Assembly: GCA_037903355.1 (NCBI GenBank)
Contig: JBAJFE010000017.1
Span: forward strand, 310,001-374,000
Reading direction: 5' to 3'
DNA length: 64,000 nucleotides
Source of the DNA: Trichuris trichiura
Taxonomy: Eukaryota; Nematoda; Enoplea; Trichinellida; Trichuridae
The notes under the pieces: model-generated
Seen by the model: only the letters and a program-made list of their open reading frames with translations
The model's database searches: none
What the model was told of the DNA's origin: nothing
Part shown: positions 40,466 through 51,880 of the stretch, one piece after another
How positions within the stretch are numbered: the first letter of the stretch is position 1
Layout: each line of letters begins with the position of its first letter
Position numbers and translations under genes: made by a program

Positions 40466-40891
40466 TTATAGTTCGTTTTTCGGTTTGTTGCCCTTAAATG
40501 ACATTGGGAACGGTTTATAATTGAAAACATTAAGCCCTTACGGTTTAATTTTTTTTGCGAGAAAAATTGACTTGCTCCCAAACAACGCTGTCACTTGACA
40601 TCAAAAATGAGTGCTTGGGTACTGAAATTGCCATGTTTAAGGGCCATTTTTTCCTTTCAGTTTTTAGCAAAGTAAAATAAAGTTAATGTTTTAATGGTTT
40701 TATTGTTAATTTTACTAATTTTGGTAAATCTTCACTGGAACCTTTTTAAACCGTGTTGCGAAAAGGGTTCGGCAAAGCTGACTTCCAAAATAGCACTTCT
40801 TAGTTTGCTTTGCTTCGTCCTGTTGACATTCATTCTGAATACAACGTAGAGTAATTGCCTCAGTGGAATAGCGTTTACGTGCATTTTGTAG
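40466..40891. other. Spacer before the Gypsy element
   Basis: No gene seen. The last four bases, GTAG (40888-40891), are the left target-site duplication of the Gypsy insertion. Confidence 0.6.
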
Positions 40892-41014
40892 TGTCGAGTA
40901 CATACCAATTCTGAACACCTAGCGGGGACGCAAGGATACCGTAAGGATACATATAGTGCGCAGGTGAAGGATACAGTACAGACACATATTGTGCGCAGGT
41001 GTAGGTCCGCTACA
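40892..41014 (-). repeat. Gypsy 3' LTR
   Basis: 123 bp starting TGTCGAG and ending CTACA as read on the plus strand. It is the downstream LTR relative to the element's minus-strand genes. It differs from the other LTR by C versus A in the GGGGACGC / GGGGAAGC block. Confidence 0.95.
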
Positions 41015-41028
41015 CAGCTCCCCCCTAG
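41015..41028 (-). promoter_or_regulatory. Polypurine tract
   Basis: On the minus strand CTAGGGGGGAGCTG lies directly against the 3' LTR, the expected place and composition for plus-strand DNA priming. Confidence 0.8.
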
Positions 41029-41031
41029 AAT

Positions 41032-44000
41032 TCAGGGAATGAATTGAATGCGCGGGTCAAAAGAGACTCGCGGCTTAAGCTTCCTGGATGACGCATCGAT
41101 GAAGGCCGGTTTGACTCTGTCGACACTGACCGTCTTCAGCTTGTCATTTAGTAATATGGTGAGTGTCTTTGGAGTTCGGCTGACGACTTTGTACGGTCCA
41201 TCGTATGCTGGAGATAGAGGGCGCCTAGGCGCGTCGTGCCGTAAGAAAATATGCGTACATTCCTGCAAATTTTTAGGTAGAAACCATGGTTTCGATGGCT
41301 TAGCTCGCGTAGGCGTAGGACCTACAGAGCTGAAGAAAAGTCTAAGCTCATCGCTATGCTCTGCGACATTCTGCGGTGTTTCTTTTGTAAAGAAAACTCC
41401 TGGTAAACGCAGGGATGTCCCGTAAACTAACTCGGCTGGACAGTGCTGTAGGTCTTCTTTTACAGCCGAGCGGAGACCGAGTAAGACCAGAGGGAGCGCA
41501 TCCACCCATGCGCGGCGAGACTCTGCATGGGCAGTCAAAGCCGCCTTTAGCTGACGGTGGTACCTTTCTAAGAGCCCGTTCGTTTGCGGGTGATAAGCCG
41601 TTGTCAGGGCTAGTTTGATTCCAAAACGAGACGTTAACTCTTGCCACAGTGAGCTTTGAAACTGTCGCCCTTGGTCGGTGGTAACCACCGCAGGGATTCC
41701 AAACCGGGCGATCCACGTGGAAATGAAGGTTCGTGCAATTACTTCCGCGTTAGCACTGGAAATAGGTACAGCCTCCAACCAGCGAGTAAAACGGTCTACC
41801 ATAGTCAGCAGGTACGTGCAGCCGCGAGAAGGCGGGAGCGGTCCGACGATGTCCAGATGGACATGATCAAAGCGTCTATCCGGAACTTGAAATACGGTAG
41901 GCGGCGCTCTTGTATGGCGGTGGACTTTTGTTCGCTGACAGGGCAGGCATGTTCTAGCCCACTGTCCAACATCACGGTTCATGAACGGCCAAACATAGTG
42001 CTGTCGAACTAGGTGCTTCGTGGCTCGGATGCTGGGATGTGAGAGCGTATGCAGTGCGTCGAAGATCTCTCGGCGCATGGACACTGGCACATAGGGACGA
42101 GTCATTCCATGGGAGAGGTCGGCCCACAGACTCACGTTCGTGTGTGGCATAACGATTCTTGTCAAATGCAGGTTGGAGTTTTTCTTAAGGCGTTCCAGCT
42201 CTGAGTCACCCTCTTGTTCCTTCGCTAATCTCGCGAGCTGGGCTGAGTCTATTGCCCAGGATACTGAGTTTATAGAGACTCTTGAGAACGCGTCGGCGAC
42301 GAAATTCCTACTGCCTTTTATGTGGCGTACATCACTGGTAAAACAGGTTATATAGTCCAGCTGACGGACCTCACGTGGGTTATGCGTTCCTGAGCCTCGG
42401 TGTATAGCCTGTACCAGCGGCTTGTGGTCCGTGTAAATAATGAATTGCCGTCCCTCTAAGAGGTAACGGAAGTGGCGAACCGCTAAGTAGACCGCTAGAA
42501 GCTCCCTGCCGAAGGCACTGTACTTGCTTTCACGAGGCTGAAAACGACGTGAGAAGAAAGAAAGCGGTTTCCAAACGCCGTTTTCTTTCTGTTGTAGCAC
42601 AGCACCGGCAGCATTGTCACTTGCGTCGACCACCAAGGATAGTTGGCTATTCTGTGCTGGATGGCTTAGAACTGCTGCGCGTGCTAAAACTAGTTTGACT
42701 TCGTCGAAAGCTACCAATTCTTCGGCGGAGAAATGGATTGCCTTGTCGCCTGACGTGGACGAAACGAGACGTTCTAGTGGAGCCAAGAGTACAGCCGCTT
42801 TAGGAATGAATCGGCGATAAAAATTTACACAGCCGAGAAAGCGGCGTAGTTCACTCATCTTTGATGGCAGAGGAAAACGTTTCAAGGCAGCGACTTTTTC
42901 CTCCAATGGTAAAATTCCGTCGGCAGAAACGTGGAACCCTAAGAACTCCAGACTGGGCTTGTTGAAAATGCACTTGTCGGGGTTAACCCTGACTCCATAG
43001 TTCTCAAACCGTTGAAATAGTTGTGTCAGGTGTGTTTCATGTTCTTGTTTTGTTCTGCTTGCCACCAGTATGTCATCCAAATAGACAAAACAAAAGTCCA
43101 GTCCTCTGGTCACCTCGTCCATGAATCTTTGAAATGTTTGCGCGGCGTTCCGCAGACCAAACGGCATGCGCAGATATTCGAAGAGGCCTAAAGGTGTAGT
43201 AATGGCGGTTTTGGGAACGTCCTTGGGGTGAACCGGAATTTGATTGTAGGCACGTATGAGGTCTACCTTCGAGAATATTCGCCTCCCGTGAAGTCGCCAG
43301 GCAAAATCATTGAGGTTTGGAATCGGATACCTGTCTGGCTTTGTTACATTATTCAATCGGCGATAATCACCTCATGGCCGCCAGGCGCCGATTTGCTTCT
43401 TGGGCACCATATGCAGCGGTGACGCCCAACTGCTGCTAGATGGTTGGATAATTCCGAGTTGTAGCATGACATCGAATTCATTCTTGGCCATGCGCAATTT
43501 TTCCGGTGGAAGTCGTCGCGGGCGGCTGAAGAGCGGCAGCCCTTTTGTCAAGATGCGATGTTGAACGGAGTGACGAACGACTTCATTGGGCGTGGTACAG
43601 GAGGTGAGCGCGGGGAAACGGGACAGAACCGACTCCGGAGAGCTATTGGCCCAGCACAGGGCGAATGTATATTTCCCATGGACGCTTTGCAGCGGTGTTC
43701 CTTCTGCAAGTGCATAGGTGGCAGCATTTATTAAGCGCTTTCTCTTGACGTCGACGATTAAGTTAAAATGGCGAAAAAAATCAGCTCCGAGTATGGGCTG
43801 GCGAATGTCGGCAACTAAAAATGACCACGTCGTCGGTTTTCCGATACCCAGATCAAGAGTCATGAGGCGGCGCCCAGCAGTAGTAATGTGAGCACCGTTT
43901 GCAGCTAGGAGGGAGACGTTGCCGGAATCTTGTTGACGACCATACCTTCGAGCAGCCATAGGTAATGCGCTAACTTCTGACCCGGTGTCTACGAGGAAAC

Positions 44001-44919
44001 GCAACTTTGATAGTTTATCCTGAATGAGGAAAAGGCGGTGATCAGCGAACGACTCATGATGGCAGAGCGCCAGGAGACTGCGGGTGTCCCGTTTACCTGT
44101 GAAGGCACACGGTGACTGGCAGCGTCGCGCGCTGCGACCGAAACGGCGGTGGAAGTAGCAGACCGGGCCCGCCGGCGGTGATCGTCGGCGCCGGGCATGG
44201 GGACTGCTCGTTCGACTTTCCGAACGGACCTTGTTCGGTGAGTGTTTCCGGGAGGAAGCGACTGTCAGAGCGCGTAGCTGACTGCGCAGATCAGCAACTT
44301 CTTGCTGCAAGCGTTCGAGCTCATCCGGACGGTCGGCAAGTCTGTCCTTAGTGACTAAATTCACTGTGTCGCTACCAGTTACCAATTCATCAGCCGCGCA
44401 AGCCAACTCCTCAATATCTGTCGTTCTCTTGGCCTTCAAAACTAGTTGAACGGTGGGTGGCAAACGAAGTAAAAATAGCCGGCGGAAAAACGGACCGTTT
44501 GTGTCAACCAGGCCCGTTGCTAGTCTCTGCATCTCACGCAGCAAGCAAGTTGGCCGCTGGTCTCCTAACGGTATCGTCTGCATGAGGGCACGGAAACGGT
44601 CTTCCGTTGACGGCATGAATCTCTCGAGTAACTTGAACTTAAGATGTTCATATGGAGCTTCACCGTGTGGTTCCAAGAGATCGTCGACTTCTGCTGCGAC
44701 GGTGTCGGTCAGGGCGGCGATTGTGTAATAAAATTTTGTCGTGGACGACGTAATTTTGGAAAGGGCGAATTGAGCCTCTGCCTGAGCGAACCATAGTCTC
44801 GCAGAGTGGGCCCAAAAGGTGGGTAGCTTGACAGCGACGGCGGCTGCCAGGTGGGTATGTCCGATTGGAGAGAGCTCCGTGCTTCTCTCTTCTAACGGGT
44901 CACCAGTTGTCGAGTACAT
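41032..44919 (-). pseudogene. Gypsy gag-pol with an in-frame stop
   Basis: One long frame of about 1,295 codons encodes gag, protease, reverse transcriptase, RNase H and integrase. Gag has a capsid-like helical part and a Cys/His cluster (CYFHRRFG, then ARRCQSPC). The protease motif is LVDTGSEVSALP. The reverse transcriptase has YLDDILV, RNase H VVDASD. Integrase has an HHCC finger (HTLSHPSIRATK, CLPCQRTK) and the DIVGP, TTDQG and ERYHRQLK catalytic blocks. No chromodomain is evident. A TGA at 43374-43372 interrupts the frame just after GAWRP, before GDYRRLN; relatives usually have cysteine there. The ATG at 44919 lies inside the 5' LTR, so translation would cross the primer-binding site. Apart from the TGA no other break was seen, so this is a nearly intact copy. 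Confidence 0.9.
44888..44905 (-). promoter_or_regulatory. Gypsy primer-binding site
   Basis: Two bases after the 5' LTR the minus strand reads TGGTGACCCGTTAGAAG. TGG complements a tRNA CCA end, as expected for tRNA-primed reverse transcription. The tRNA was not identified. Confidence 0.6.
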
Positions 44920-45030
44920 ACCAATTCTGAACACCTAGCGGGGAAGCAAGGATACCGTAAGGATACATATAGTGCGCAGGTGAAGGATACAGTACAGACA
45001 CATATTGTGCGCAGGTGTAGGTCCGCTACA
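44908..45030 (-). repeat. Gypsy 5' LTR
   Basis: 123 bp, the upstream LTR for the minus-strand gag-pol. It contains the likely gag start codon (44919-44917). Confidence 0.95.
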
Positions 45031-45034
45031 GTAG

Positions 45035-46679
45035 AAACTCGACTACTTCAATCAAACTAGTGGCATAAAATCTGATTTATTATAGGGAGTAGAGAATATT
45101 ACGTCTGCTGTTTTTGACAAATTACTGTAGTGCTTTTCCAGAAAGCATTTTGCTCATTCTTTCAGCTTAAAGAAGTCCTTTTTAGTTTCCGGTCCGTATG
45201 AGCAGCTGAGGCCAATTTTGCGTTCTTTGCTTATTTCTTGTTCTTCCTCTACCTGTTCCCTTGACAAGGAACATTGTTAAGACTTTAATCGCGAGGTTTC
45301 TTGATTTTACGACTGTGTTTGTTTTGCTTAGTGTTTAATTTTTCAACCCAAATGTAAACTTCGTTTTTCAGATTGTTTAGTGTTATTTTTTTGGCAAACG
45401 TGTCGTAACAGGAAGACCGTAGGCTTTACTAGTAGGTCGAAACAAGCGAGAACACGCTTCTCAAGCGTGTGATTTATGCCGTAATGCTTCGTCTACCTGT
45501 AGGCCATTGTTTTGACGATTATTGTTTTTTGGGAGCAGGTCTTCAGTAAATAGTTTTTTTGTTGATAACGGCTTTCTGCAATTCCCTAAAATATTAACAC
45601 CAATACGAAGAAATGGAAGCGCTTCGTACACTGCGCTCTTGGGCTTAAATTCTTCCGCGATTTAGATAAGAGGAAATGGACGGCAGTCTTAGAAGAAAGG
45701 CCTTTATCAAACTTTTTAAAATTAACGTAATTTTTTGAGCTCTTTAAGTTTAACTGATTATATCCTATTGCATAATAGTTTTAGGGCAATGTCCGTGACA
45801 TTAAGTTCATAATAAATAAAATTGCGGAAACAGAGCGTAGAGAAGCAGTTCGTATTATTCAGATTTCCAAATAAGAAGTTTGATAGGTATCAATGAGTTT
45901 ATCTAGTGAGGACCTTCCAACTAACGCTTTTTTCCATCTTTTTCCCTTTACAATCAAAGCTGAACGTATCCGTAATGTTTTCATTATGCGCACTTTGTTT
46001 TCTTGAATGGCGGACTAAAGTAACCGCGGGTTAATTGCTTTTCCTGTTATCAGTTCCATATACGGCAGAAAAGCTGCAACATTCTTTATCGAATGGAAGG
46101 GAATCGAAGAATCCAGAACGCTTTATGTCCCGTCGACTGTTAAGGAATCGTCAATCAACTAAATCATAAATTTTGTCGCCGACACAGTGTAATGCATTCC
46201 TTTCCGCTTTGTTTAATAAAGATTGCGTTGACTTTAAACTAGTTTGTCTCGCGGATGCACCAGTAGACTATTTGCCTTCATCTTAGATAAACGAAATGGG
46301 CCAAGCGGGCATGTTGCTCACGGATTAAATCTTATTAGAAACTATTTGACAAATACAATAGCGAATGGTGTTTTAGGACTGTCGTTATCTCAGTTTAGCC
46401 TTGAAAAGCAAGCAGAGTGATTGGTCCTTACCAGAAATGCATAAAGAGTTTAAAACTTTTATTTTCTAATGACTACTCGCATAAGCATTTCCACTAAAAC
46501 GATGGTAAGAGAGGGAACGACAATGGAGTTCAAACGTCCAAACGAGACAGCGCAAGAGACTCATACTAAATCATCCGGCTGCTGGCCATTCACCTCCGGA
46601 GCTTCCCGTTTGCTGACTTTCTTTCTTCGCATAGAGATTACCGCCTTATGGCCAGTCTTCGCCAGCCTTCCCTTATCAG
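45035..46679. other. Intergenic, no gene seen
   Basis: AT-rich, only short frames. A 79-codon plus-strand frame at 46469-46708 overlaps the start of the next ATATC-box repeat and is probably chance. Confidence 0.5.
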
Positions 46680-47400
46680 TCTTCATATCTTTAAGGCGCT
46701 CCGGATGAGCTCGTACAGCTTCTAACAAGCCTTGTTTCCATATCTTTCAAACTGTTCCTGGTCTGACAAAGTCGCGTTTTGAAATATCATCGTCAGTTGT
46801 ATATATCATGAGAGCATCTGCATCTGCGAAGTCTGTTCTGGCTTGGAAAGTCAACAGTCATCTCCCCATAAAACGGTAGCCAAAATGCAGTCTCGGATTC
46901 CTCGTGCGAATTATAGGCTCCCAGTGTTCAGCGTTGGTGTTTGGCCATATCAATATTTACACGTGGCAACCCGTTCAGCGATGTAGAACAGCTGGTAAAC
47001 GCCGGACCCCCACATGCTGCCTACCAGCAAAGATGAATATCATTCTTCTTCGGCTCATCGAAAAATATCGTTATGCTTAAATATCATATTCTAACCCAAC
47101 TAGCAACAATCTGCTGGTATGAAATGGTTGACTGCAGTTGTCCAGGGCAAGTCAGGCTTGACACCAACCGCAAATGTGTTCAAGATATCTTCGACGACGA
47201 AACATATGATTCAGGCTTGCAGAACTCATCGCGTATATCCTAACGCCAGTTAGATCACAGAACAGCCAGCAGAACCGCAATCTATAAGCCCGTCTTCTAC
47301 TGCAATGCCATCCGCAGCTACTGCAACTATCGACAGTAGGCAAATGTACATGCGCATCAATAAGTCTATACTACCTGATCATCAAACAAAGCTCAGTTGA
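46680..47400. repeat. ATATC-box repeat, copy 3
   Basis: ATATC boxes near 46685, 46739, 46782, 46948, 47035, 47063, 47079, 47183 and 47230. The right end (ACTACCTGATCATCAAACAAA) is nearly identical to the end of copy 2. The left limit is uncertain. Confidence 0.6.
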
Positions 47401-47719
47401 AAACGTTTCGTGTGGTTTGTTACCTTTAGGTAAAATTTTTCTAAGTTGTTGCACTTTTGCAGTTTAAACTGTTTCCAAGAAAGCTAAATTCTCATTAAGT
47501 AAGGCGCAACCCGTTTCCACGCAGCCAAGACGCTCTACTCGTTGCTATTCTGTATCATTTGTTAGCTCCTGTGGTGTTATAGGCGGCGGGATTAACATTA
47601 GGTACACTGCCGGCTTGTCCCCAGTTTCAGTCGTTATTTTGATGCAGAGGCTTTAGTTGTCACACAAAACGGCTTGTTTACTGCTGAACAAGTACTATCA
47701 AAATTTTAAACTAATTTAT

Positions 47720-48245
47720 AGCTTTTCATTGTTTGCAATAGAGCAGAATAATGATCAGCGGAAGCAGAGTGAGCAGGAGTCCTTTCAAGCAATGCTTAAC
47801 CCAGTCATTCCCAACGGCGGCCCCTGGGGGAGTCCAAGGGGGTCCTGAATGCTGAGGGGGCCCTTGGGGGTCCCCGGTTGTGAAAATGAGAATACCAGCC
47901 TGGATTTTGGACTCATATTCAAACGCTAACGAAGCAGAGACATTTTTGCAAGAAGAGCTGATTGAGTTGCAAGCCAATGAAGAACTGAAGCCTAAGTTTA
48001 AGAGTGGCTACAGTCATTTCTGGTTACAGCATCAAATTGCGACACTTTACCCTGAATTATGGAAGATCGTTAAGAAGTTCCTCGTGCCGTTTCCTTCCTC
48101 TTATTTGGTTGAACGGGGGTTCAGTGCCGCAACAGATCTTTTGGTTAAAAAAAGAAACAGGCTACAAATAGTGCAGCGTGGAGACTTAATATTGCTGCTA
48201 ACGAATATTGAACCTGACGTGGAAAAATTGGTATTAGGGCACTAG
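47720..48245 (+). mobile_element. hAT transposon 3' fragment
   Basis: Remnant of a hAT-superfamily DNA transposon. The left part (47800-47878) is strongly G/C-rich, with runs such as GGGGGCCC and GGGGGTCC. The right part encodes a transposase C-terminus. No terminal repeats or target duplication could be assigned. Confidence 0.6.
47880..48245 (+). pseudogene. hAT transposase dimerisation-domain fragment
   Basis: 121 codons with the hAT C-terminal pattern: FWLQHQIATLYPELW, then FPSSYLVERGFSAATDLL, KKRNRL, and a DLILLLTNIEPD end, as in ZBED- and SCAND3-like hAT proteins. The catalytic DDE part is missing, so it is a truncated copy. It could in principle be an exon of a domesticated gene, but no partner exon was found. 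Confidence 0.8.
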
Positions 48246-48544
48246 CTTCAGCCACCACACTGATTTGCCAACATAGCCAACTTTTCCTACTTGTTAAAGC
48301 CAAATAGTAAACTTGAATGCAATAATACGGAGTTCGGAGAACCGACGTCCAGCATGATCAACGCATATTACTGTTGTTGTTAACAAGGTGACAAGTACAG
48401 CAAAGAACAGACGTAGAATTTGACCGTGTGCGGTAAAAGCGCGTTGAAGTTTCTAACAAACCATTTTCATACACTGCGACTGAAGCGTTAAGTGCCAGTT
48501 AGTCACAAGAGAAAAAGAGCGATCCACTCCCGTTGTAAATAAGA
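48246..48544. other. Spacer between hAT fragment and Penelope copy 2
   Basis: No gene seen in this short stretch. Confidence 0.5.
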
Positions 48545-48736
48545 GAACGCAGCAGTACCCAAACGATCAGGGCTTTCACAACCCAACTGAATCCGTCGTC
48601 AGCGATAGGATACAAGCCATGGGCGAAAGGGACCACTTATCTAGTTTTATCGTTAGCGACAGGCCTTGTACCCTGTTGCTGACGACGGAACCAGTTGAGT
48701 TCCGAAAGCTCCTATCGTTTGTATGTTCTTACCTTC
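48545..48736. repeat. Inverted pair of Penelope-type tails
   Basis: Left arm (about 48545-48616, minus) and right arm (about 48662-48736, plus) share GCTGACGACGGA, a CAGTTG(A/G)GTT block, GAAAGC and ATCGTTTG in the same order, pointing away from a spacer of some 45 bases. They are a diverged relative of the tail at 51.6-51.9 kb. Confidence 0.75.
48676..48722 (+). ncRNA. Hammerhead-ribozyme-like core, family 3
   Basis: CUGACGA at 48679, stem CGGAAC/GUUCCG with a seven-base loop, then GAAAGCUC: the closing pair is G-C instead of C-G, a compensated change relative to the 34.9 kb copy. Stem I is weak. The opposite arm (48591-48603, minus) keeps CUGACGA but its stem is eroded. Confidence 0.4.
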
Positions 48737-49044
48737 TTTGACTTACAATGAGAATAAACGACTTTTTTCTTATGATAAAACTGCTAGACCGTGTAAAGAC
48801 GTTCCATCTTCATGTGAGGTAGTCTTTGCAAATCTTGACTACAAATCCAAAAATCTTAACAGGAAACTTTTGTCGCACAAACCCATTTTCAAGACAAAAG
48901 TTTGGCAGCTGAGCTTGGAAGAAGTTTCGACCAATTCCATATGACTAAGGAACCTTTTTGACCTACGTTCATTCACTCGGCAAAGAAGAGCTGTTACAGG
49001 TCGTCTGAAATACTTAGACCACGCGACTGAAAAACACTGCACGC

Positions 49045-51609
49045 GTGTCAGGAATTAGATTTAGATTCGTTACTGTCTTTCGAAACATCAGAAGTGCTCA
49101 CGGTGCACAAGTCCTTGAAGCAGCTAAGCTGCTAGAACAGACAAATAGCAAGCTTACATCAACACTCGGTAAGCTTACCTTCCTGATTAAATGTCGTGAC
49201 GCTGGCCTGCTGCCAAAAATCTTCCATCTAAAATGGAACCACGCTCACAGTTAACGAACGAGTAATTTATTAAAATCCACCGGTTTTTCCCTGTTGAAGT
49301 CCACCATCAGGGACCATAGGAAGTCAGTAGCCCACTTAAGGTATGTTTCTAACAGCTCCTCAACCTTCCTTTCTGACTCTCTAAGACCGGACCTTCTCGT
49401 CCAACTGAGATTCCACATTAAAAATACTAGTTCCCTAATAAAAATAAACCAAACAGCGCTTCTAGACAGAAAGTTCCAATCCCTATACTGTTCCCGCTCC
49501 TGGGAGTTCCGTAAGTCCAACAATAAGCAAGCGCGTCCATCATCTTCACTCAATAACACAGATAAAACTATCGTTAACCTCAGCTCCCTTGTTCTAAATG
49601 ACATTGAGAAAACAGTTTTAGGCAAAGGTTTAAATTTCGTTCCCACTCCTAAGAACCCCCCGATTTTAGATATAATTGCCTCCACAGAGTACGGTCTCGC
49701 GCAAACCGATCCTAAGGTGGCTAAAGAAATTAAAGGTCACATCTCCAGCCTAGTATTGCGCAACAACAACAACAATCGTCCGACCCCAAACCTAAGCAGT
49801 TCAGAACGGGGGATCATTAAAAGTCTAAAATCTAGAACAGACATTGTGATTACGAAGGCTGACAAAGGTAATACGGTTGTTATACTGGATAGGAACTTCT
49901 ACACACAAAAGATAAATGAGCTCCTCAGCAACCCCGTTTACCGTCCCATAAAACAAGACCCGACCGATAAGACCCGAAAACTTTTGCAAAATATGTTAGA
50001 CTCCTTCGCCAATGAACCCCAAGACCCAATTATTTCTAAAATAAACCGTAGTCTCTCATACATCAGTAACACTAGGTGCCCTGAACTTTACGGCCTTCCC
50101 AAAATCCACAAACCAGGTGTCCCTCTAAGACCAGTTGTCTCCAGCATTAATAGTGTCACCTCAAGACTTTGTTCATATCTAAAAACTATAATCCAACCCC
50201 TAACCGGTAAACGCGAGTCCAATGTTAAAAATTGTAAAGAATTTTGTTCCACACTAAAAGACATAAAAATGCAGCCCGGTGACATCATGGTCAGTTACGA
50301 TGTAAAAGACCTTTTCACAAGCGTTCCCATAAAATATACCATCAACTTGCTTCAAACTCTGTTAGATGCAGATGACACCATCTTGCAGAGGACGAAATTA
50401 AACCCCACCCACATAGTTAAATTAGTGTCGTTCTGCATGCGCGAGGGCAACTACTTCAGATTCCAGGATAGTTTCTTCTCACAAAAGGACGGTGCGCCTA
50501 TGGGCAGTCCACTCTCCCCCATACTTGCGGAGATCTTCATGGAACATCTCGAAGAAAAAGCCTTCAGCACTCTGCAAGACTGTGCCCCTCCTATCATTTT
50601 CAAAAGATATGTAGACGACATCTTTGCCATCATAAAATCAGGCAGTGAAGAAACTCTCTTGGAACACCTGAATAGTCTTTTCCCCAACCAGATAACGCTA
50701 ACCATTGAGAAGGAAAATAATTGTAAACTCCCTTTTCTAGATGTCTTAGTCATTAAACAAGGGAATAAGTTAAAAACAACAGCTTATAGGAAACCCACCC
50801 AGTCGGACCGGCACCTAAACTTTTCTTCTCATCACCCTATTTCAGTTAAAAGAGGTATAGTTAAAGGGATGGTTGACAGGGCCCTAACGGTTTGTGACCC
50901 CGAATATTTAAATACAGAATTAAGACACATTTATAACACAATATGCAGTAACGGATAACCCAGTAAATTCATCAATTCCATTATTAAACAGTGCCAACAA
51001 AATAAACCTTCATCACCGTCCCCGCCTGATAACCAACAACACCCGGTGCTGCTCCTTCCCTACTACAGTGGTTTAAGTGAACGGATCAGGAGACTGGGGC
51101 GCTCCTTAAATTTCAACGTGAGATTTAAAAGTTCATGTAATCTCCGTTCGATTGTGAGAAATGACAAGATCAAGGTTCCTTTTGACAGCAGACCCGGTGT
51201 CATTTACCAAATAAAGTGTGGTTGCAACGTCTCCTACATAGGAGAAACGGGCAACACTTTACTTAAGAGATTCAGCCAACACATGAAGATTGTGTTGACA
51301 TACAAGAACGCCGAACGAAGACTCAATGGGGTACAGGCCACCGGCCGAGGGCGTCCACCGACAACGGACCCTCGAAAAGCCATGGAGAACGCGATAAGTG
51401 CCTCAGTGATCGTTGAGCACGCATCTCGGTGCACACTCGACCCGCACCCGAAGATCATATGCCACGAAAACTTATTACATCTTAGGTGTATTAAGGAGGC
51501 TCTGTACATCCAGAGCAACTCCACTATAAATCGCGACAATGGCGTGGAGGTTAGTGAAGTATGGGCTGCGCCGATTAATAAATTCCAATGCTGCGCTCTA
51601 CCCAACTAA
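49045..51609 (+). pseudogene. Penelope polyprotein with two in-frame stops
   Basis: One frame runs from before 49045 to 51609, broken by TAA at 49252-49254 and TAA at 50956-50958. The first break sits in the N-terminal region; the second is a single-base difference from copy 1, which has a tyrosine codon there. Between them 554 codons are open and hold the thumb-and-finger parts: PELYGLPKIHKPGVPLRPV, motif A VSYDVKDLFTS, motif B MGSPLSP and motif C YVDD. After the second stop come a basic linker and the GIY-YIG nuclease (VIYQIKC, SYIGETGNTLLKRF). The upstream frame at 48723-48944 may be a shifted part of the same reading frame. Confidence 0.9.
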
Positions 51610-51673
51610 TCGAACACCTATTGTACCCATGCGCTATATAAACCCCTTACTGAATAAACACCTTCTCACCAAC

Positions 51674-51722
51674 ACTGCTGACGACGGAACACGAGCAGTT
51701 CCGAAACGTACGGTATATAAAT
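51674..51722 (+). ncRNA. Hammerhead-ribozyme-like core in Penelope copy 2 tail
   Basis: Same structure as at 34938, with CUGACGA at 51678, an intact GGAAC/GUUCC stem and GAAACGUA. Only a loop base differs. Confidence 0.55.
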
Positions 51723-51880
51723 TGTTCTGTATTTTCTCTTACAATTTGCTCATCCATCCGTTGGTAGGGCATTTTGAAGTTTATTTACAGATACATCCAA
51801 CAGGCCAAACCCGTGAATCTGAAGATCTACTATGAAACTATTCAAGCCTGTTAAAAGACATCCTGTCTTTCGAAACTGTT

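Larger units (their letters stand above)
40892..45030 (-). mobile_element. Ty3/Gypsy LTR retrotransposon, complete, minus orientation
   Basis: 4,139 bp bounded by 123-bp LTRs (TG...CA ends) and a four-base target duplication GTAG on both sides (40888-40891 and 45031-45034). The LTRs differ at one position, so the insertion is recent. It has a primer-binding site next to the 5' LTR, one gag-pol frame and a polypurine tract next to the 3' LTR. Domain order protease, reverse transcriptase, RNase H, integrase is that of Ty3/Gypsy. Confidence 0.97.
48737..51880 (+). mobile_element. Penelope-like element copy 2, near full length
   Basis: Contains the N-terminal region, complete reverse transcriptase, GIY-YIG endonuclease and a 3' tail ending near a GACATCCTGTCTTTCGAAAC block (51880). 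That block also ends the inverted tail of copy 1. It shares about 1.5 kb at very high identity with copy 1. It may begin with the inverted tail pair at 48545. Confidence 0.88.

Noticed and set aside
41048..41425. 125-codon plus-strand frame at the Gypsy 3' end
   Set aside because: Antisense shadow of the integrase C-terminus.
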